From assembly GCF_026711005.1 (NCBI RefSeq), contig NZ_JAPPVJ010000002.1, forward strand, positions 620,001 to 684,000: a stretch of DNA of 64,000 nt, written 5' to 3'. The notes below the pieces were generated by a model. That model was not told where the DNA came from. It saw only the letters and a list, made by a program, of their open reading frames with translations, and did no database searches. The number at the start of each line of letters is the position of its first letter. The first letter of the stretch is position 1. The position numbers were made by a program, and so were the translations under genes. This stretch comes from Sphingobacterium sp. UT-1RO-CII-1 (GTDB lineage: Bacteria > Bacteroidota > Bacteroidia > Sphingobacteriales > Sphingobacteriaceae). Positions 35,973-46,373 of the stretch are shown here, one piece after another.

Positions 35973-36325
35973 ATATCGATAGTTAATATTTTCTATTTGT
36001 AAAAAACAGTACAAACTAGCGATTTTTGCACAACAACACAATACAGGGTTCGGAAACAAACGTTTGCACGAATTCATTTCATCACAAATGTTACCTAGAC
36101 AAGGTATTAAACAATCATAATTTTGGCCTAACACATACCTCGTTAAAGCAATATTACCTACTTATTTCATACAGCATAAAAAAACTAAAAAAATCACATC
36201 AAAAAAACAATTATTTTCTCATCCCATGTAGCAACCCTTTCATAGTAAACGTTTTATTTATACATGATTTTTCTATATCATAATTTGATAATTATCATAT
36301 AGAAACAAAATTCTATAAAAAGAGC
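35973..36325. other. Intergenic region, 353 nt
   Basis: Very AT-rich. It holds the leader of the DUF4091 gene and the upstream region of the small membrane-protein gene at 36326. No promoter match or gene is clear. Confidence 0.3.
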
Positions 36326-36586
36326 ATGAAAATAAAACTAAAGCCCCAAAGCAATTATTGTATCATTAATCAGCTTTATAAAAGGAAAAGAAAAATCATA
36401 GCCTATTTAATAGCCTTTTCATCTCTTTATCTAATAATAACCACCATCATCGGATTACCCATCTTTCTATATAAAACTACCCTCCTTGCTCCCATAATTT
36501 TAGGGGCTGTTATTACCTTTATCTTTTTAAGTGTCCGGTTAACCAAAATAGAACTTAAAATTAAACAACAAAAAAACACACATTAA
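36326..36586 (+). CDS. Small predicted two-helix membrane protein
   Basis: An 86-residue frame with a basic N-terminus (YKRKRK), two hydrophobic segments (IIAYLIAFSSLYLIITTIIG at about 24-43, and TLLAPIILGAVITFIFLSV at about 52-70) and a Lys-rich C-terminus, a plausible topology by the positive-inside rule. AAAGAG lies about 10 nt before the ATG. No family recognised. It is short and in AT-rich DNA, so a chance frame is possible. Confidence 0.45.
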   Translation: MKIKLKPQSNYCIINQLYKRKRKIIAYLIAFSSLYLIITTIIGLPIFLYKTTLLAPIILGAVITFIFLSVRLTKIELKIKQQKNTH

Positions 36587-36614
36587 TCTCTATTCTTAAA
36601 AGCGCCCTCTATTC

Positions 36615-37529
36615 TTACAAGCGTTTCCCCCATACCCTGCCCCAATATATAGAAAGCCCCAGTTCATGTGTGCTGTTGCTAATGAAACGGTTCAGGTTGC
36701 TGTTCTTCAAGTTCTGCTGATAGCTATACGCAAAGCGGATATTCTTTAAATTAAACTCCGCATGCCCCATCAGGTCGCCACGTTGCCGGTACCCGCCACC
36801 GATACCAAACTTAGAGGTAAAGAAAATCATAGCCGATACATCAAACTGTAAGCCCGTCACCTCACGGTAGCTACTCAATAAACTTGGGCGAAGATAAATA
36901 CTCTCATCCAAGTCAAAGATAGCGGCACCCGAGACATAAAACGTATTGTCACGGCCGAACTGACGAACATAGTCCGAATCGTTCGAGCCGAAGATAGCCC
37001 GAGGCATAGCAAAACCAACATAATAACGATCAGGTCGCACCAACGAAACCGAAAGGCCGTAAAGCAAAGTGCCGTACTGCATATCACCAAAAGCAGGATC
37101 CGAAGGGTCTAAACTGCTGTAATCGCCCCGTTGCTGGGTGTAGCCCAGGTTTACACCCAGACCCAGGTATTCCGACTCCGAAATGCGCAGCGTTTTTGTG
37201 AAGTTGGCAGAGGCCTCCGTGCTGCGCTCCACACCGATTTTAAACTGCTTGGCGTTTATCCCAACAACTACCCCCTGGCTACCCAAAGCCATATTCGCGT
37301 TAAACCATATGCTTTTAGGAGCCCCTTCCATACCTACCCATTGGTGGCGGTACAGTAACGAAGCATCGCCTTCGCCCTGCGAAAGAAGGGCATTAAAACT
37401 GGGATTCAAAGTCTTTGAAAATGAACCTGACAATGCAGGGTCAATATATTGTTGTGCATACACCATACGGCTACAAAAAACTAATAGCAGTATCGATAAA
37501 ACTATATATAATATCTTCTTTTGTACCAT
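36615..37529 (-). CDS. PorP/SprF family type IX secretion membrane protein
   Basis: A 304-residue outer-membrane protein from the Met at 37529 (signal peptide KKILYIVLSILLLVFCSR, then MVYAQ). QQYIDPALSGSFSKTLNPSF at the mature N-terminus and a strand-rich body (HQWVGMEGAPKSIWFNANMA, IRFAYSYQQNLKNSNL) match PorP/SprF, which help export or anchor T9SS type B substrates at the surface. It starts 36 nt after the stop of the giant type B substrate, the usual SprB-SprF-like arrangement. Confidence 0.92.
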   Translation of the reverse strand: MVQKKILYIVLSILLLVFCSRMVYAQQYIDPALSGSFSKTLNPSFNALLSQGEGDASLLYRHQWVGMEGAPKSIWFNANMALGSQGVVVGINAKQFKIGVERSTEASANFTKTLRISESEYLGLGVNLGYTQQRGDYSSLDPSDPAFGDMQYGTLLYGLSVSLVRPDRYYVGFAMPRAIFGSNDSDYVRQFGRDNTFYVSGAAIFDLDESIYLRPSLLSSYREVTGLQFDVSAMIFFTSKFGIGGGYRQRGDLMGHAEFNLKNIRFAYSYQQNLKNSNLNRFISNSTHELGLSIYWGRVWGKRL

Positions 37530-37564
37530 CGTTATCACCGTTCTTAAATTATCCTGCATAACTG

Positions 37565-40500
37565 TTATTTACGTACCACAAAATATCCTTTATCATACTC
37601 CCATTTACCAGCTATCTTCACCTCCAGCACATAGAAATAAGTACCGTTCGGCACTGGTCTACCCGCTTTACTACCATCGAAAACAATAGAAGCGTTGTCA
37701 TAACCTTCAAAACGCTGGATAACAGCTCCGTTTGCGTCAAAAACAACAAACTTATTCTCGGGATACTGCTCGATACCTTCTATACGTAGAAACTCATTGA
37801 TACCGTCGCCATTAGGCGATACAGCCGGGTGTACTCTGACAGGAAGCTTAGCCCCACGATCATTTACAACCTCTAAAATCTGTTCTACAGCTTGCGCAGC
37901 AATATGATTAGAATCGCCGGCCTGCTCCGCACGTATGAGAGCTTGTCCTACTCCCTTAATCAAGAGTTCACTTGCTCCCTGCACTTCTGCTACAAGCAGA
38001 TTATCACTAAACACTTGAATCGGTAGATCGCTATTACTTGTAATATCAAGCTGCACCGTACCTGCGTCACGATATTGAGCAGAAATTCGAGCAAAACTAA
38101 GCACTTGCTGCAATGGCGAGATCGTCAGCTTCGCTGTTTTACTAAGTCCCCGAATATAGTTATCACCTGCGTCGACCGTAGCCGTAACCACATATTCGCC
38201 TGCTTCGGTCTGCCCGTTACCTACATACGTAACCGCAGCACCAACAGGTAATCCTGCTACTGCCAAAGAACGAGAGGAACCATCGTAAACGAAGCTTGCA
38301 TCATCAAACGTAAAGGCCGGCAATGCCGCTTTCTTAATCGTCAGCTTGGCGGTCTGCGAACCGTCCTCATAGTTGTTACCGCCAGCAATCTTAGCTGTCA
38401 CCGTATATTCGCCTGCTTCGGTCTGGTCGTTATCTATATAACTGCTCACTATAGCACCGGCAGGTAGACCGCTAGCTGTCAGAGATCTTGCCGTACCGTC
38501 GTAAACGAAACTTGCATCATCAAAAGTAAAGGCCGGTAATACCGCTTTCTTAATCGTCAGCTTGGCGGTCTGCGAACCGTCCTCATAGTTGTTACCGCCA
38601 GAAACCTTAGCTGTCACCGTATATTCGCCTGCTTCGGTCTGGTCGTTATCTATATAATTGCTCACTGTAGCACCGGCAGGTAGATCGCTAACTTTCAGCG
38701 ATTTTGCCGTGCCGTCGTAAACGAAACTTGCATCTGCAAAAACAAAGGCCGATAATACCGCTTTCTTAATCGTCAGCTTGGCGGTCTGCGAACCGTCTTC
38801 ATAGTTGTTGCCGCCAGCAATATTGGCCGTAACCGTATATTCCCCAGCTTCCGTCCGGTCGTTGCCTATATAGCTCATTATAGTACCGGCAGGTAGGCCG
38901 CTAGCTTTCAGCGATCTTGCCGTGCCGTCGTAAACGAAACTTGCATCTGCAAAAGTAAAGGCCGGTAGTACCGCTTTCGTAATCTTAAAATCGGCTCCTG
39001 TAAAGTCTATATCGTAATTAGCGCCCGCGCTTAAATCGCCTTGCTCAATCGTATAGCCCCCCACATCCTCGCCTACAACTCTACTCAATGCACCGCTTAA
39101 GATGCCGTTGCCTTCTGCACCCTGATAACCCGAAACAGTATAAGTAAACACAGGATCAGCTTCACCGTATACTTTACCCTGTCCACTGTTGGCAGTTACC
39201 GTTAACGTAGCTTGAGTAATAGCAAAATCAGCTCCTGTAAAGTCTATAGCGTAATTAGCACCCCCACTTAAATCGCCCTGCCCAATCGGATAAACACCGA
39301 CGTCCTCACCTACTGTTCTGCTCAATGCACCGCTTAATATGCTGTTATCATCTGTACCTTGATAACCAGAAACGATATAAGTAAACACAGAATCAGCTTC
39401 ACCGTATACTTTTTCCTGTCCACTCGCAGCAATTACCGTCAGCGTAGCTTGAGTAATAGCAAAATCAGCTCCTGTAAAGTCTATAGCGTAATTAGTACCC
39501 CCACTTAAATCGCCCTGCTCAATCAGGTAGGCTCCTACATTCTCGCCTACTGTTCTGCTCAATGCACCGCTTAAGATGCCGTTGCCGTCTGCACCCTGAT
39601 AACCCGAAACGGTATAAGTAAACATCGGATCAGCTTCACCGTACATTTTGCCCTGTCCGCTGACAGCAGTTACCGTCAGCATAGCTTGAGTAATAGCAAA
39701 ATCAGCTCCCGTAAAGTCTATAGCGTAATTAGCACCCGCGCTTAAATCGCCCTGCCCAATCGGATAAGTCCCCGCATCCTCGCCTGCTGTTCTACTCAAT
39801 GCACCCGTTAAAAGCGTTTCATCATCTGCACCTTGATAACCCGAAACGGTATAAGTAAACACCGGATCAGCTTCGCCGTATACTTTACCCTGTCCACTGT
39901 TGGCAGTTACCGTAAGGATAGCTTTAGTAATCGTAAATTGGGCTGATACAAACACTACATCGTAATTAGCACCCGCACTTAAATCACCTTGCTCAATCGG
40001 ATAGATCCCAACATCCTCGTCTCCAACTCTGCTCAATGCACCACTTAAGATACTGTCGTCATCTGTACCTTGATAACCCGAAACCGTATAAGTAAACACC
40101 GGATCGGTATCACCGTATACTTTACCCTGTCCAACGTTGGTAGTTACCGTTAGCGTAGCAGCCTCAATTTTGAGCGTGGCTGTCAGTTCTTTGTCCAGCC
40201 CACAACCCGAAAGTGTAGCCGTAACGGTATAAGTTCCTACATTTACCGCTTCCGTAACCACAGCACCCAATGCGTCCTTGATTTCGTACACAGCAGTAAC
40301 ACCCTGCGGAAGATCTGTTGCTAGTATCGTATTCGCAATGCCATTATAAGTAACGGCTGCATCTTCAAACACCACATTATCGTAATTGACCTGTTCGCCC
40401 TGGAATTCATAAGCTCCCATATCGATGATACCTCCATTAGCAAAGTCATATACCCTTGGGTTACCTACCAGATCTTTCGTATCGGCATCGAGTCCAACAA

Positions 40501-43500
40501 AATGACTGTTGCTACCTGCATTCACTACCGGAGAACAGGCGGTCAACCTATAATCCCCACCCGCTACATCGGTAAATAGATCGGTATAAACAGCTGTACC
40601 ATCCAAATTACCATCAGCTGTACTGCTTTCGCCCTGAACCAAGCTATATTGGATGCTTTTATCGATAATTAAATTATTAGCTCGTAAACTACTCTGAGAA
40701 TTGTCTGTACTTTTTACATTACCATACACCACACTATTGTATGTTGTAAAACGATTAGTTCCCGTTCCATCCAAATAAATATAGGAGCTACCTTTATTCC
40801 CGGCAAGCGTACTGCTGTTCAAATTTATTTCATTTAGCCCTGATAGTACCCTAGTATAAATCCCTCCACCATATTGCACTGCAAAATTTCCAGTCAGAGC
40901 AGAATTAATCATAGTCACGCTCAAATTAGTCCCAACGGCACATATACCACCAGCATAAAGACCTGAATAATTATCACTTACAGTAGAATTTATCAGGTTT
41001 ACTGCTACAGAAGAAACATGGACCCCCCCGCCATAATGTGAAGTAGAATTTCCATTTACCATAGAGTTTGTTAGCCTTACTGGCTTGAGAGAATGAAAGT
41101 ATATCCCTCCGCCATAATTTCTATCAATTATACGCCCTTCTACCTGAATTTTTGACATGACATTAGCATTACCACCGCTTATGGTAAACCCATCCAGCTT
41201 TACTTCTGCTCCATCGGTATGACCAACTGCTACTACCACGTGATAGGCATTATCTTTCCTAGTGTGGTGATCTTTTAGCTGCACTATGGGAATATTGGCT
41301 TCGTCGTCGCCCGCTAGATCCCCGCTTAGTACGGTACCTTCTCCCGGAGTACTGCCGACACTTGGGATTATACGCTCGTGGCTCAGCTCGGTGATGCCAT
41401 TTGCGGGGTCAAAACCACCGTAAAGCTGTACGTTGTTGACCAGCAGAAAGCTCTTGTCTCTATCTGTAGTAGGGGTATTGTTATTGTCTACATCAGCGAG
41501 TTTATACTTCGGCAAATAAATCCCTTTGGCCACATAGATCTGCAAGCTGTCGTTTTGCAGCCAATCATTGTCAGCCTCGTGGTTCTCTCTTGCCCATTTC
41601 AAAGCATCTGCCAGTTCGGGTATAGCATTTTCCCAGCTGTCCCCAGATCCGGTATAGCCCGTAGCAGTCTGATCTACGTTTTGGTTGACGTAGAGGATAT
41701 TGTCCGCATTCGGACTATATTGAACGCCTTGATACTCATAGGCTCCCATATCGATAGCCTCCCCTCTAAATCTCCTTTCACCTGCCAAGTCCCTTCCCCA
41801 AGATTCATTTTCAGCTTCGGGCATTAATGATGGATTAGCCGAAGGTGCTGCGTCATGCAGTAGGTTCCAATACACCTGTGCATTCCCTGCATCCTGAGCT
41901 TGACTAGATTCCTTTAATTTGAAATCCCCTTCCTGCTCATTTCTAAACGGGCTTTCTGTTGTAATAATATTTCCTCCACCATCAGTCCAAACAATACTTT
42001 CAAAATCATCATCTCCCACGAGTAAAGTATTTTTCAGTTCCGACACTCCTATTTGACTCCATTCATCATCCACCAATATACTATTGGACAGCAAAAATGT
42101 CGTTCCAAAAAAGCCAAATAATGATGAGCTACTGATCGATTGGTTGTCATACATCGTCAAATTTGAGAAATTTCCTTTTCCCTCAGCTCCCCAGAAAACT
42201 ATTGCTGCTCCATATTCAGCTGTATTATGACAAATCAATATATTGTATAAAAAGGAATAGTTTTGGATGGCTTCCATCGCTATAGCTCCCGCATGTTTAT
42301 CCGCGTGGTTTTGAGAGATCACTAAGTTTCTTAAGACTGGACAGGAATTATACAAGTGGATACCACCACCATTCCAGCGCTTTATATAGTTACTATTTAT
42401 AGGGATTGAAGACTGTCCACCTGTTGCATTTCCGCCATGAATCAAAAACCCATCCACCAATGCCTTCCCTACATCTCCCGATGAAACCATCACATGATAT
42501 GCATTATCTCCTTTCTCTGCTGTCATACCTATATCACCACTTAGAATTGTGCTACTTTCCTTTGGTACACCATCTGCAAGCACTTCCGGCATCACACGAG
42601 CGTCATCTAGTGTAATTATATTATTTAATGGGTCAAAACCTCCATACAATTGAACGTTCTCCACCATCAGGAAACTTTTATCTCGGTTATCCGTTGGGTT
42701 AGCGGGATCGACGATCCCATCTTCAGGCGAATACTTAGGTTTGTATATGCCTTTGGCTACGTAGATCTTTAAAGGATTGCTGGCACCCCATAAGTTAGTT
42801 GCTTTATTATCGTTGGCCCATTTTAGCGCATCCGCCAATTCAGGTATAGCATTATCCCAGCTATTGCCCGAGCCCGTATAGCCCGCAGCAGTCTGATCTA
42901 CGTTTTGGTTGACGTAGAGGATATTGTCCGCATTGGGAGTATATTGGACGCCTTGATTTTCATAGGCTCCCATATCAATGGTATTATTATACAATCTTGG
43001 ATTGCCTGCCAGATCCAGGTCATTGGCTAAATCGCCTTGATATAAGGTATTACTTCCTGCATCTATTGCCGGACTATTATCTGTCAAACTATAATCACCA
43101 TTAGCAGAGTCGGTAAAAACCTGTCCGATAGTAAGACCAGCTGCGCTAACATTCCCATTTGCCGTACTCGTTTCACCCTGTATCAAACTATACCCAATAT
43201 TTTTTACCGGTGTTCCGATCATTGAGCTGTTACTATTATCGGCTTTTCTATTATCTAGAAAAACACTATTACCTACATTAAAGTTCCGTTTTCCACCGTT
43301 ATAAGCGATGTAAGAATTTCCTCTATTCCCTACGACAGTACAGCTATGTAAAGCAATCGTATTTTCATGATTAGTACCAAAAGGAGCTGATGTACTAATT
43401 GCTGCTCCATCATTCTTTGCTGTGTTTTTAGTCAGCTCAGATTTAGAAATCTCGACTCTAGAATACCCCCCATCAGCACCTGAAAAAATGCCACCTCCCT

Positions 43501-44983
43501 GTAAGTTGGAGTAATTTTCATTAACTCTTACCAGACTGATATTCAGCAAAGACGAGGCCCCTGCTGTAGCATTCGTAAATGCGTCTGAAAAGATCCCTCC
43601 CCCAAAACCACCAGAATAGTTTCCGCTAACAGCTCCATGTTCGAATATTATACTAGAAGCTGAAGTTTTAGTGCTATTATTAGGGCTATAATAAGATTTA
43701 CTATAAATTCCACCACCGTTACCTACCGCATAGTTTTCTATTACATGGACATTTTTCAATATTATTTCAGAATGTGGAGACTTAGAAATCGCAAATGGTG
43801 CATAAGCATAGGAGTAAATGCCACCTCCCTCACTATCAGTCGAATTCCCACTAATCCTCGAGTTATTTAAGGTCAGGGTAATCTTTCCCGAAGTTGAAAG
43901 ATAAAATCCACCCCCTGCGTTTCTAGAAACAGTTGTATTCACCCAAATATCCCCACTACCATCTGCGTTACCTCCGGTTATCTCAAATCCATCTATAAAA
44001 ACATTTAAGTCCTGATCGTCACCTGAAGCCATCACTACGTGATATGTATTTTCATCATTATTTTGAATACTTAGACTAGTCCCTAGTCCGTTTACAATAT
44101 CATTTTCGTCCAAATCTCCACTCAGTATAGTTCCCGTCGCCCCTATTGCGGATAGTACCCGCTCCGTTGGGTTTGACTCTACCCCTACAAATCCCCCGTA
44201 GAGATGTACATTCTCCACCATCAAAAAGGTATTGTCACGCCCTTGGTCCGTACCGTAGTTTGCACCATCTTCGGGAGAATACTTCGGCCTGTAGGTACCT
44301 TTGGCGACGTAAATCTTTAAAGGATTGTTGGTATCCCAAAAGTTAGCTGCTTTATTATCGTTGGCCCACTTCAGCGCATCTGCCAGTTCGGGTATAGCAT
44401 TTGCCCAGCTGTCCCCAGAACTGGTATAGCCCGCAGCGGTCTGATCGACGCTTTGGTTGACGTAGAGGATGTTGTCAGCGTCTGGCGAAATTACTGACAA
44501 AGCCAAACTAGACACCGCTGTTACCAGCTGTATACGAGTAGATTCAACAAATTCATATTCTACAAACCCAGCTATATTATCTATAGTCGATCCTAGCAAG
44601 GCTCTCAATACGCCGCCCACCGTTTCTGCATAAACCAACATCAACTCTTCTGCTGCCACACCATTTAGCGCACCCGTTTCATAATACATTCGAATTTTAC
44701 CTTGATAATCAATGGGCGCAGCAAATTTATAAACCTGCTTAATAGACTGTGTACCATTGTAAGGCAAGTCTGTAGCGGATTGCTCCAAAAGGTTGGTAGA
44801 AAATGTAATATCCACTGATGGAAAAAGCTCTAGCCTATTGACCGAAAACGGTGTACCCGACTTAACAAACATTCCATCGCTACCAACAGCTAATTGTGCA
44901 GCAACTGGAAGAGAAATAAACAAACACATACTCAAAATGAGCCCCGCAATCTCGTAGCGAAACAATCGATTTATACTCTTCAT
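37565..44983 (-). CDS. Giant T9SS type B surface protein with beta-helix and MBG/YDG repeats
   Basis: A 2472-residue exported protein (Met at 44983; signal peptide ending LPVAAQ). Layout: an N-terminal strand domain (about residues 40-170); three related right-handed beta-helix modules, each opening with ADNILYVNQ-x-VDQTA, a SW-x-NAIPELADALKWA block and KIYVAKG-x-Y (nt about 44480, 42930 and 41705); each module ends with a choice-of-anchor-Q-like box (DMGAYE-[NYF]-QG). Five MBG-type repeats of about 79 residues follow (nt 40165-38985; GQGKVYGEADPVFTYTVSGY), then four YDG/MBG repeats of about 70 residues (nt 38980-38120; ASFVYDGTARSL). The C-terminus has the CHU_C/gliding type B sorting domain (SPNGDGINEFLRIEGIEQYP). 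Predicted surface adhesin or glycan-binding stalk, exported with the adjacent PorP/SprF. Confidence 0.9.
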   Translation of the reverse strand: MKSINRLFRYEIAGLILSMCLFISLPVAAQLAVGSDGMFVKSGTPFSVNRLELFPSVDITFSTNLLEQSATDLPYNGTQSIKQVYKFAAPIDYQGKIRMYYETGALNGVAAEELMLVYAETVGGVLRALLGSTIDNIAGFVEYEFVESTRIQLVTAVSSLALSVISPDADNILYVNQSVDQTAAGYTSSGDSWANAIPELADALKWANDNKAANFWDTNNPLKIYVAKGTYRPKYSPEDGANYGTDQGRDNTFLMVENVHLYGGFVGVESNPTERVLSAIGATGTILSGDLDENDIVNGLGTSLSIQNNDENTYHVVMASGDDQDLNVFIDGFEITGGNADGSGDIWVNTTVSRNAGGGFYLSTSGKITLTLNNSRISGNSTDSEGGGIYSYAYAPFAISKSPHSEIILKNVHVIENYAVGNGGGIYSKSYYSPNNSTKTSASSIIFEHGAVSGNYSGGFGGGIFSDAFTNATAGASSLLNISLVRVNENYSNLQGGGIFSGADGGYSRVEISKSELTKNTAKNDGAAISTSAPFGTNHENTIALHSCTVVGNRGNSYIAYNGGKRNFNVGNSVFLDNRKADNSNSSMIGTPVKNIGYSLIQGETSTANGNVSAAGLTIGQVFTDSANGDYSLTDNSPAIDAGSNTLYQGDLANDLDLAGNPRLYNNTIDMGAYENQGVQYTPNADNILYVNQNVDQTAAGYTGSGNSWDNAIPELADALKWANDNKATNLWGASNPLKIYVAKGIYKPKYSPEDGIVDPANPTDNRDKSFLMVENVQLYGGFDPLNNIITLDDARVMPEVLADGVPKESSTILSGDIGMTAEKGDNAYHVMVSSGDVGKALVDGFLIHGGNATGGQSSIPINSNYIKRWNGGGIHLYNSCPVLRNLVISQNHADKHAGAIAMEAIQNYSFLYNILICHNTAEYGAAIVFWGAEGKGNFSNLTMYDNQSISSSSLFGFFGTTFLLSNSILVDDEWSQIGVSELKNTLLVGDDDFESIVWTDGGGNIITTESPFRNEQEGDFKLKESSQAQDAGNAQVYWNLLHDAAPSANPSLMPEAENESWGRDLAGERRFRGEAIDMGAYEYQGVQYSPNADNILYVNQNVDQTATGYTGSGDSWENAIPELADALKWARENHEADNDWLQNDSLQIYVAKGIYLPKYKLADVDNNNTPTTDRDKSFLLVNNVQLYGGFDPANGITELSHERIIPSVGSTPGEGTVLSGDLAGDDEANIPIVQLKDHHTRKDNAYHVVVAVGHTDGAEVKLDGFTISGGNANVMSKIQVEGRIIDRNYGGGIYFHSLKPVRLTNSMVNGNSTSHYGGGVHVSSVAVNLINSTVSDNYSGLYAGGICAVGTNLSVTMINSALTGNFAVQYGGGIYTRVLSGLNEINLNSSTLAGNKGSSYIYLDGTGTNRFTTYNSVVYGNVKSTDNSQSSLRANNLIIDKSIQYSLVQGESSTADGNLDGTAVYTDLFTDVAGGDYRLTACSPVVNAGSNSHFVGLDADTKDLVGNPRVYDFANGGIIDMGAYEFQGEQVNYDNVVFEDAAVTYNGIANTILATDLPQGVTAVYEIKDALGAVVTEAVNVGTYTVTATLSGCGLDKELTATLKIEAATLTVTTNVGQGKVYGDTDPVFTYTVSGYQGTDDDSILSGALSRVGDEDVGIYPIEQGDLSAGANYDVVFVSAQFTITKAILTVTANSGQGKVYGEADPVFTYTVSGYQGADDETLLTGALSRTAGEDAGTYPIGQGDLSAGANYAIDFTGADFAITQAMLTVTAVSGQGKMYGEADPMFTYTVSGYQGADGNGILSGALSRTVGENVGAYLIEQGDLSGGTNYAIDFTGADFAITQATLTVIAASGQEKVYGEADSVFTYIVSGYQGTDDNSILSGALSRTVGEDVGVYPIGQGDLSGGANYAIDFTGADFAITQATLTVTANSGQGKVYGEADPVFTYTVSGYQGAEGNGILSGALSRVVGEDVGGYTIEQGDLSAGANYDIDFTGADFKITKAVLPAFTFADASFVYDGTARSLKASGLPAGTIMSYIGNDRTEAGEYTVTANIAGGNNYEDGSQTAKLTIKKAVLSAFVFADASFVYDGTAKSLKVSDLPAGATVSNYIDNDQTEAGEYTVTAKVSGGNNYEDGSQTAKLTIKKAVLPAFTFDDASFVYDGTARSLTASGLPAGAIVSSYIDNDQTEAGEYTVTAKIAGGNNYEDGSQTAKLTIKKAALPAFTFDDASFVYDGSSRSLAVAGLPVGAAVTYVGNGQTEAGEYVVTATVDAGDNYIRGLSKTAKLTISPLQQVLSFARISAQYRDAGTVQLDITSNSDLPIQVFSDNLLVAEVQGASELLIKGVGQALIRAEQAGDSNHIAAQAVEQILEVVNDRGAKLPVRVHPAVSPNGDGINEFLRIEGIEQYPENKFVVFDANGAVIQRFEGYDNASIVFDGSKAGRPVPNGTYFYVLEVKIAGKWEYDKGYFVVRK
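38120..38980 (-). repeat. Four tandem YDG/MBG repeats inside the giant gene
   Basis: Four in-frame units of about 210 bp with highly similar DNA; for example the segment encoding GNNYEDGSQTAKLTIKKA recurs nearly unchanged in three units. The last unit (nearest 38120) is the most diverged. Such near-identical direct repeats can expand or contract by recombination. Confidence 0.85.
38985..40165 (-). repeat. Five tandem MBG repeats inside the giant gene
   Basis: Five in-frame units of about 237 bp. Each encodes a GQ-[GE]-KVYGEAD-PVFTY-TVSGYQG then LSGALSR-x-GE-D-VG-Y-I-QGDLS-GANY pattern. DNA identity among the middle units is very high by eye. They extend the protein as a stalk between the beta-helix part and the C-terminal sorting domain. 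Confidence 0.85.
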
Positions 44984-45086
44984 ATAACTTCTAAGGAAAG
45001 GCAAGAAATACAAAACACATCATACTTTTGCCTTGGATTCATTACTTTGACTTTTTTATTCATCATTACATCTATACCGAGCTATT

Positions 45087-45887
45087 TTAGTCAATCGTGA
45101 TACTCGCTGTTGCATATCCCTGCACATACACTTTATTCGCCGCAGTTGTGGCAGAATAGACAAGCAGCAATCTTGACTTTCTGGGTAGATGTATATTTAA
45201 GTTGGGTAAATCACCCTCTATCATCGTCTCCTTCGTTGATGTCGAAGTCAACCCCGTCATTTCTATGGAAGTGCCTTCCAATGCGGTAAACATATTACTC
45301 CCAGGAGCCGCATGATACAACTGTGCTGTAACCCGTATATTGTCATCAACTTGTCTTATATCTTGAGAAAGGCTTAGCAAAGCATAAAAGGACGAAATCG
45401 TCCCACTTCTAGACATTGTGACGGGTAGATAAGCGCCCAGACCTAAATTTAAATCGCCCAGAGCCCCATCCCAATAGGCGCTCGTTCCATTCCCAACAAT
45501 ATAAAAGCGTCCCGAACCACCTGGTAGATGGCTATTCATAGAAATAGCAGACCCCGATGTGAAAGACACAATTGCTTCCCCTCCTCCAATGGATCCAGGA
45601 GCACCAGTTTCAGCTCCCAACTTCTCCCAAGCCGTGCCCGTATAATAATAGAACCCTGCCTGGTTATCCGTCTGATAAATAAGTAAGCCTGTTGCCGGTG
45701 ATGCCGGCCTATCGGCTTCTGCCATACGAGGGATCAAAATACCCTTCCCGTCGGCAGCAATTTCCAGCTGCGCAGAAGCATGGGGCAGCTCTGTACCAAT
45801 CCCTACTTGAGCTTGTACTGTCGTTGGCCTCGCAACTACTAATAGAATCGCCATTATGATCATAAACTGTATGTCTATTTTTTTCAT
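45087..45887 (-). CDS. Exported protein with a Bacteroidota fibre-like N-terminal repeat, first gene of the surface locus
   Basis: A 266-residue exported protein (Met at 45887; signal peptide ending TVQAQ). The mature N-terminus VGIGTELPHASAQLEIAADG, then KGILIPRMAEADRPA, TGLLIYQTDN and GFYYYTGTAWEKL, is the trimeric-fibre-like module common in secreted Bacteroidota proteins. The C-terminal part (about 110-266) is strand-rich (YIVGNGTSAYWDGALGDLNL; RLLLVYSATTAANKVYVQGY) and not recognised. It lies about 100 nt upstream of the giant gene on the same strand and is probably co-expressed; it may coat or nucleate the same surface structure (inference). Confidence 0.75.
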   Translation of the reverse strand: MKKIDIQFMIIMAILLVVARPTTVQAQVGIGTELPHASAQLEIAADGKGILIPRMAEADRPASPATGLLIYQTDNQAGFYYYTGTAWEKLGAETGAPGSIGGGEAIVSFTSGSAISMNSHLPGGSGRFYIVGNGTSAYWDGALGDLNLGLGAYLPVTMSRSGTISSFYALLSLSQDIRQVDDNIRVTAQLYHAAPGSNMFTALEGTSIEMTGLTSTSTKETMIEGDLPNLNIHLPRKSRLLLVYSATTAANKVYVQGYATASITID

Positions 45888-46252
45888 AGTATTGTTTTTA
45901 GCGTGCATACTAAGGTGTTTTTTTATTTGGTTCTAATTTCAAGCGATTTCCTGTTTCGCTTACCCTTCATTTTATTTAAACAAGGTCATTCCCTTTACTA
46001 GTGATACTTGCCTGCACATTTACCATAGTCTTTTTGATCGAGATAAAGAATATTGACTGTGCCAGTGAAAAAGGCGAAACTCAACACTATTTCCTGAATC
46101 CCACGCTCGCCATTTATCCCTGCCAGAAGAGGTTGTACCAATAAAGCATATGCTCCCTATCAGCAAAATAATAACCTTGTAATAATAACTCATAAGAATA
46201 GGGTAACGACCTATTAATACCGCCAAAACTACTGCTTCTGAACACTTATACG

Positions 46253-46275
46253 GCTATACCTTTTGGCTAGTTTTG
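46253..46275. repeat. 23-bp dispersed exact repeat, copy 1
   Basis: This begins GCTATACCTTTTGGCTAG and is identical to 56809-56831. Function unknown; see the second copy beside the hairpin repeat. Confidence 0.6.
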
Positions 46276-46373
46276 TAAATAAACCGATCATTATCGCCTT
46301 CCTGAGGCACTAGGCTGCCTACACCATCCCCTATATAACCTCCGGCTATCCTAGACCTGATTTTGTGAACAGT

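Noticed and set aside
37183..37689. 168-codon plus-strand frame antisense to the PorP/SprF gene
   Set aside because: Shadow of two well-supported minus-strand genes; spans their junction without any independent signal.
41378..41827. 149-codon plus-strand frame inside the giant gene
   Set aside because: Antisense shadow of the beta-helix coding region.
46020..46226. 68-codon minus-strand frame with a hydrophobic N-terminus
   Set aside because: The rest (HWHSQYSLSRSKRLW) does not look like a mature protein and it lies in a probable regulatory region.
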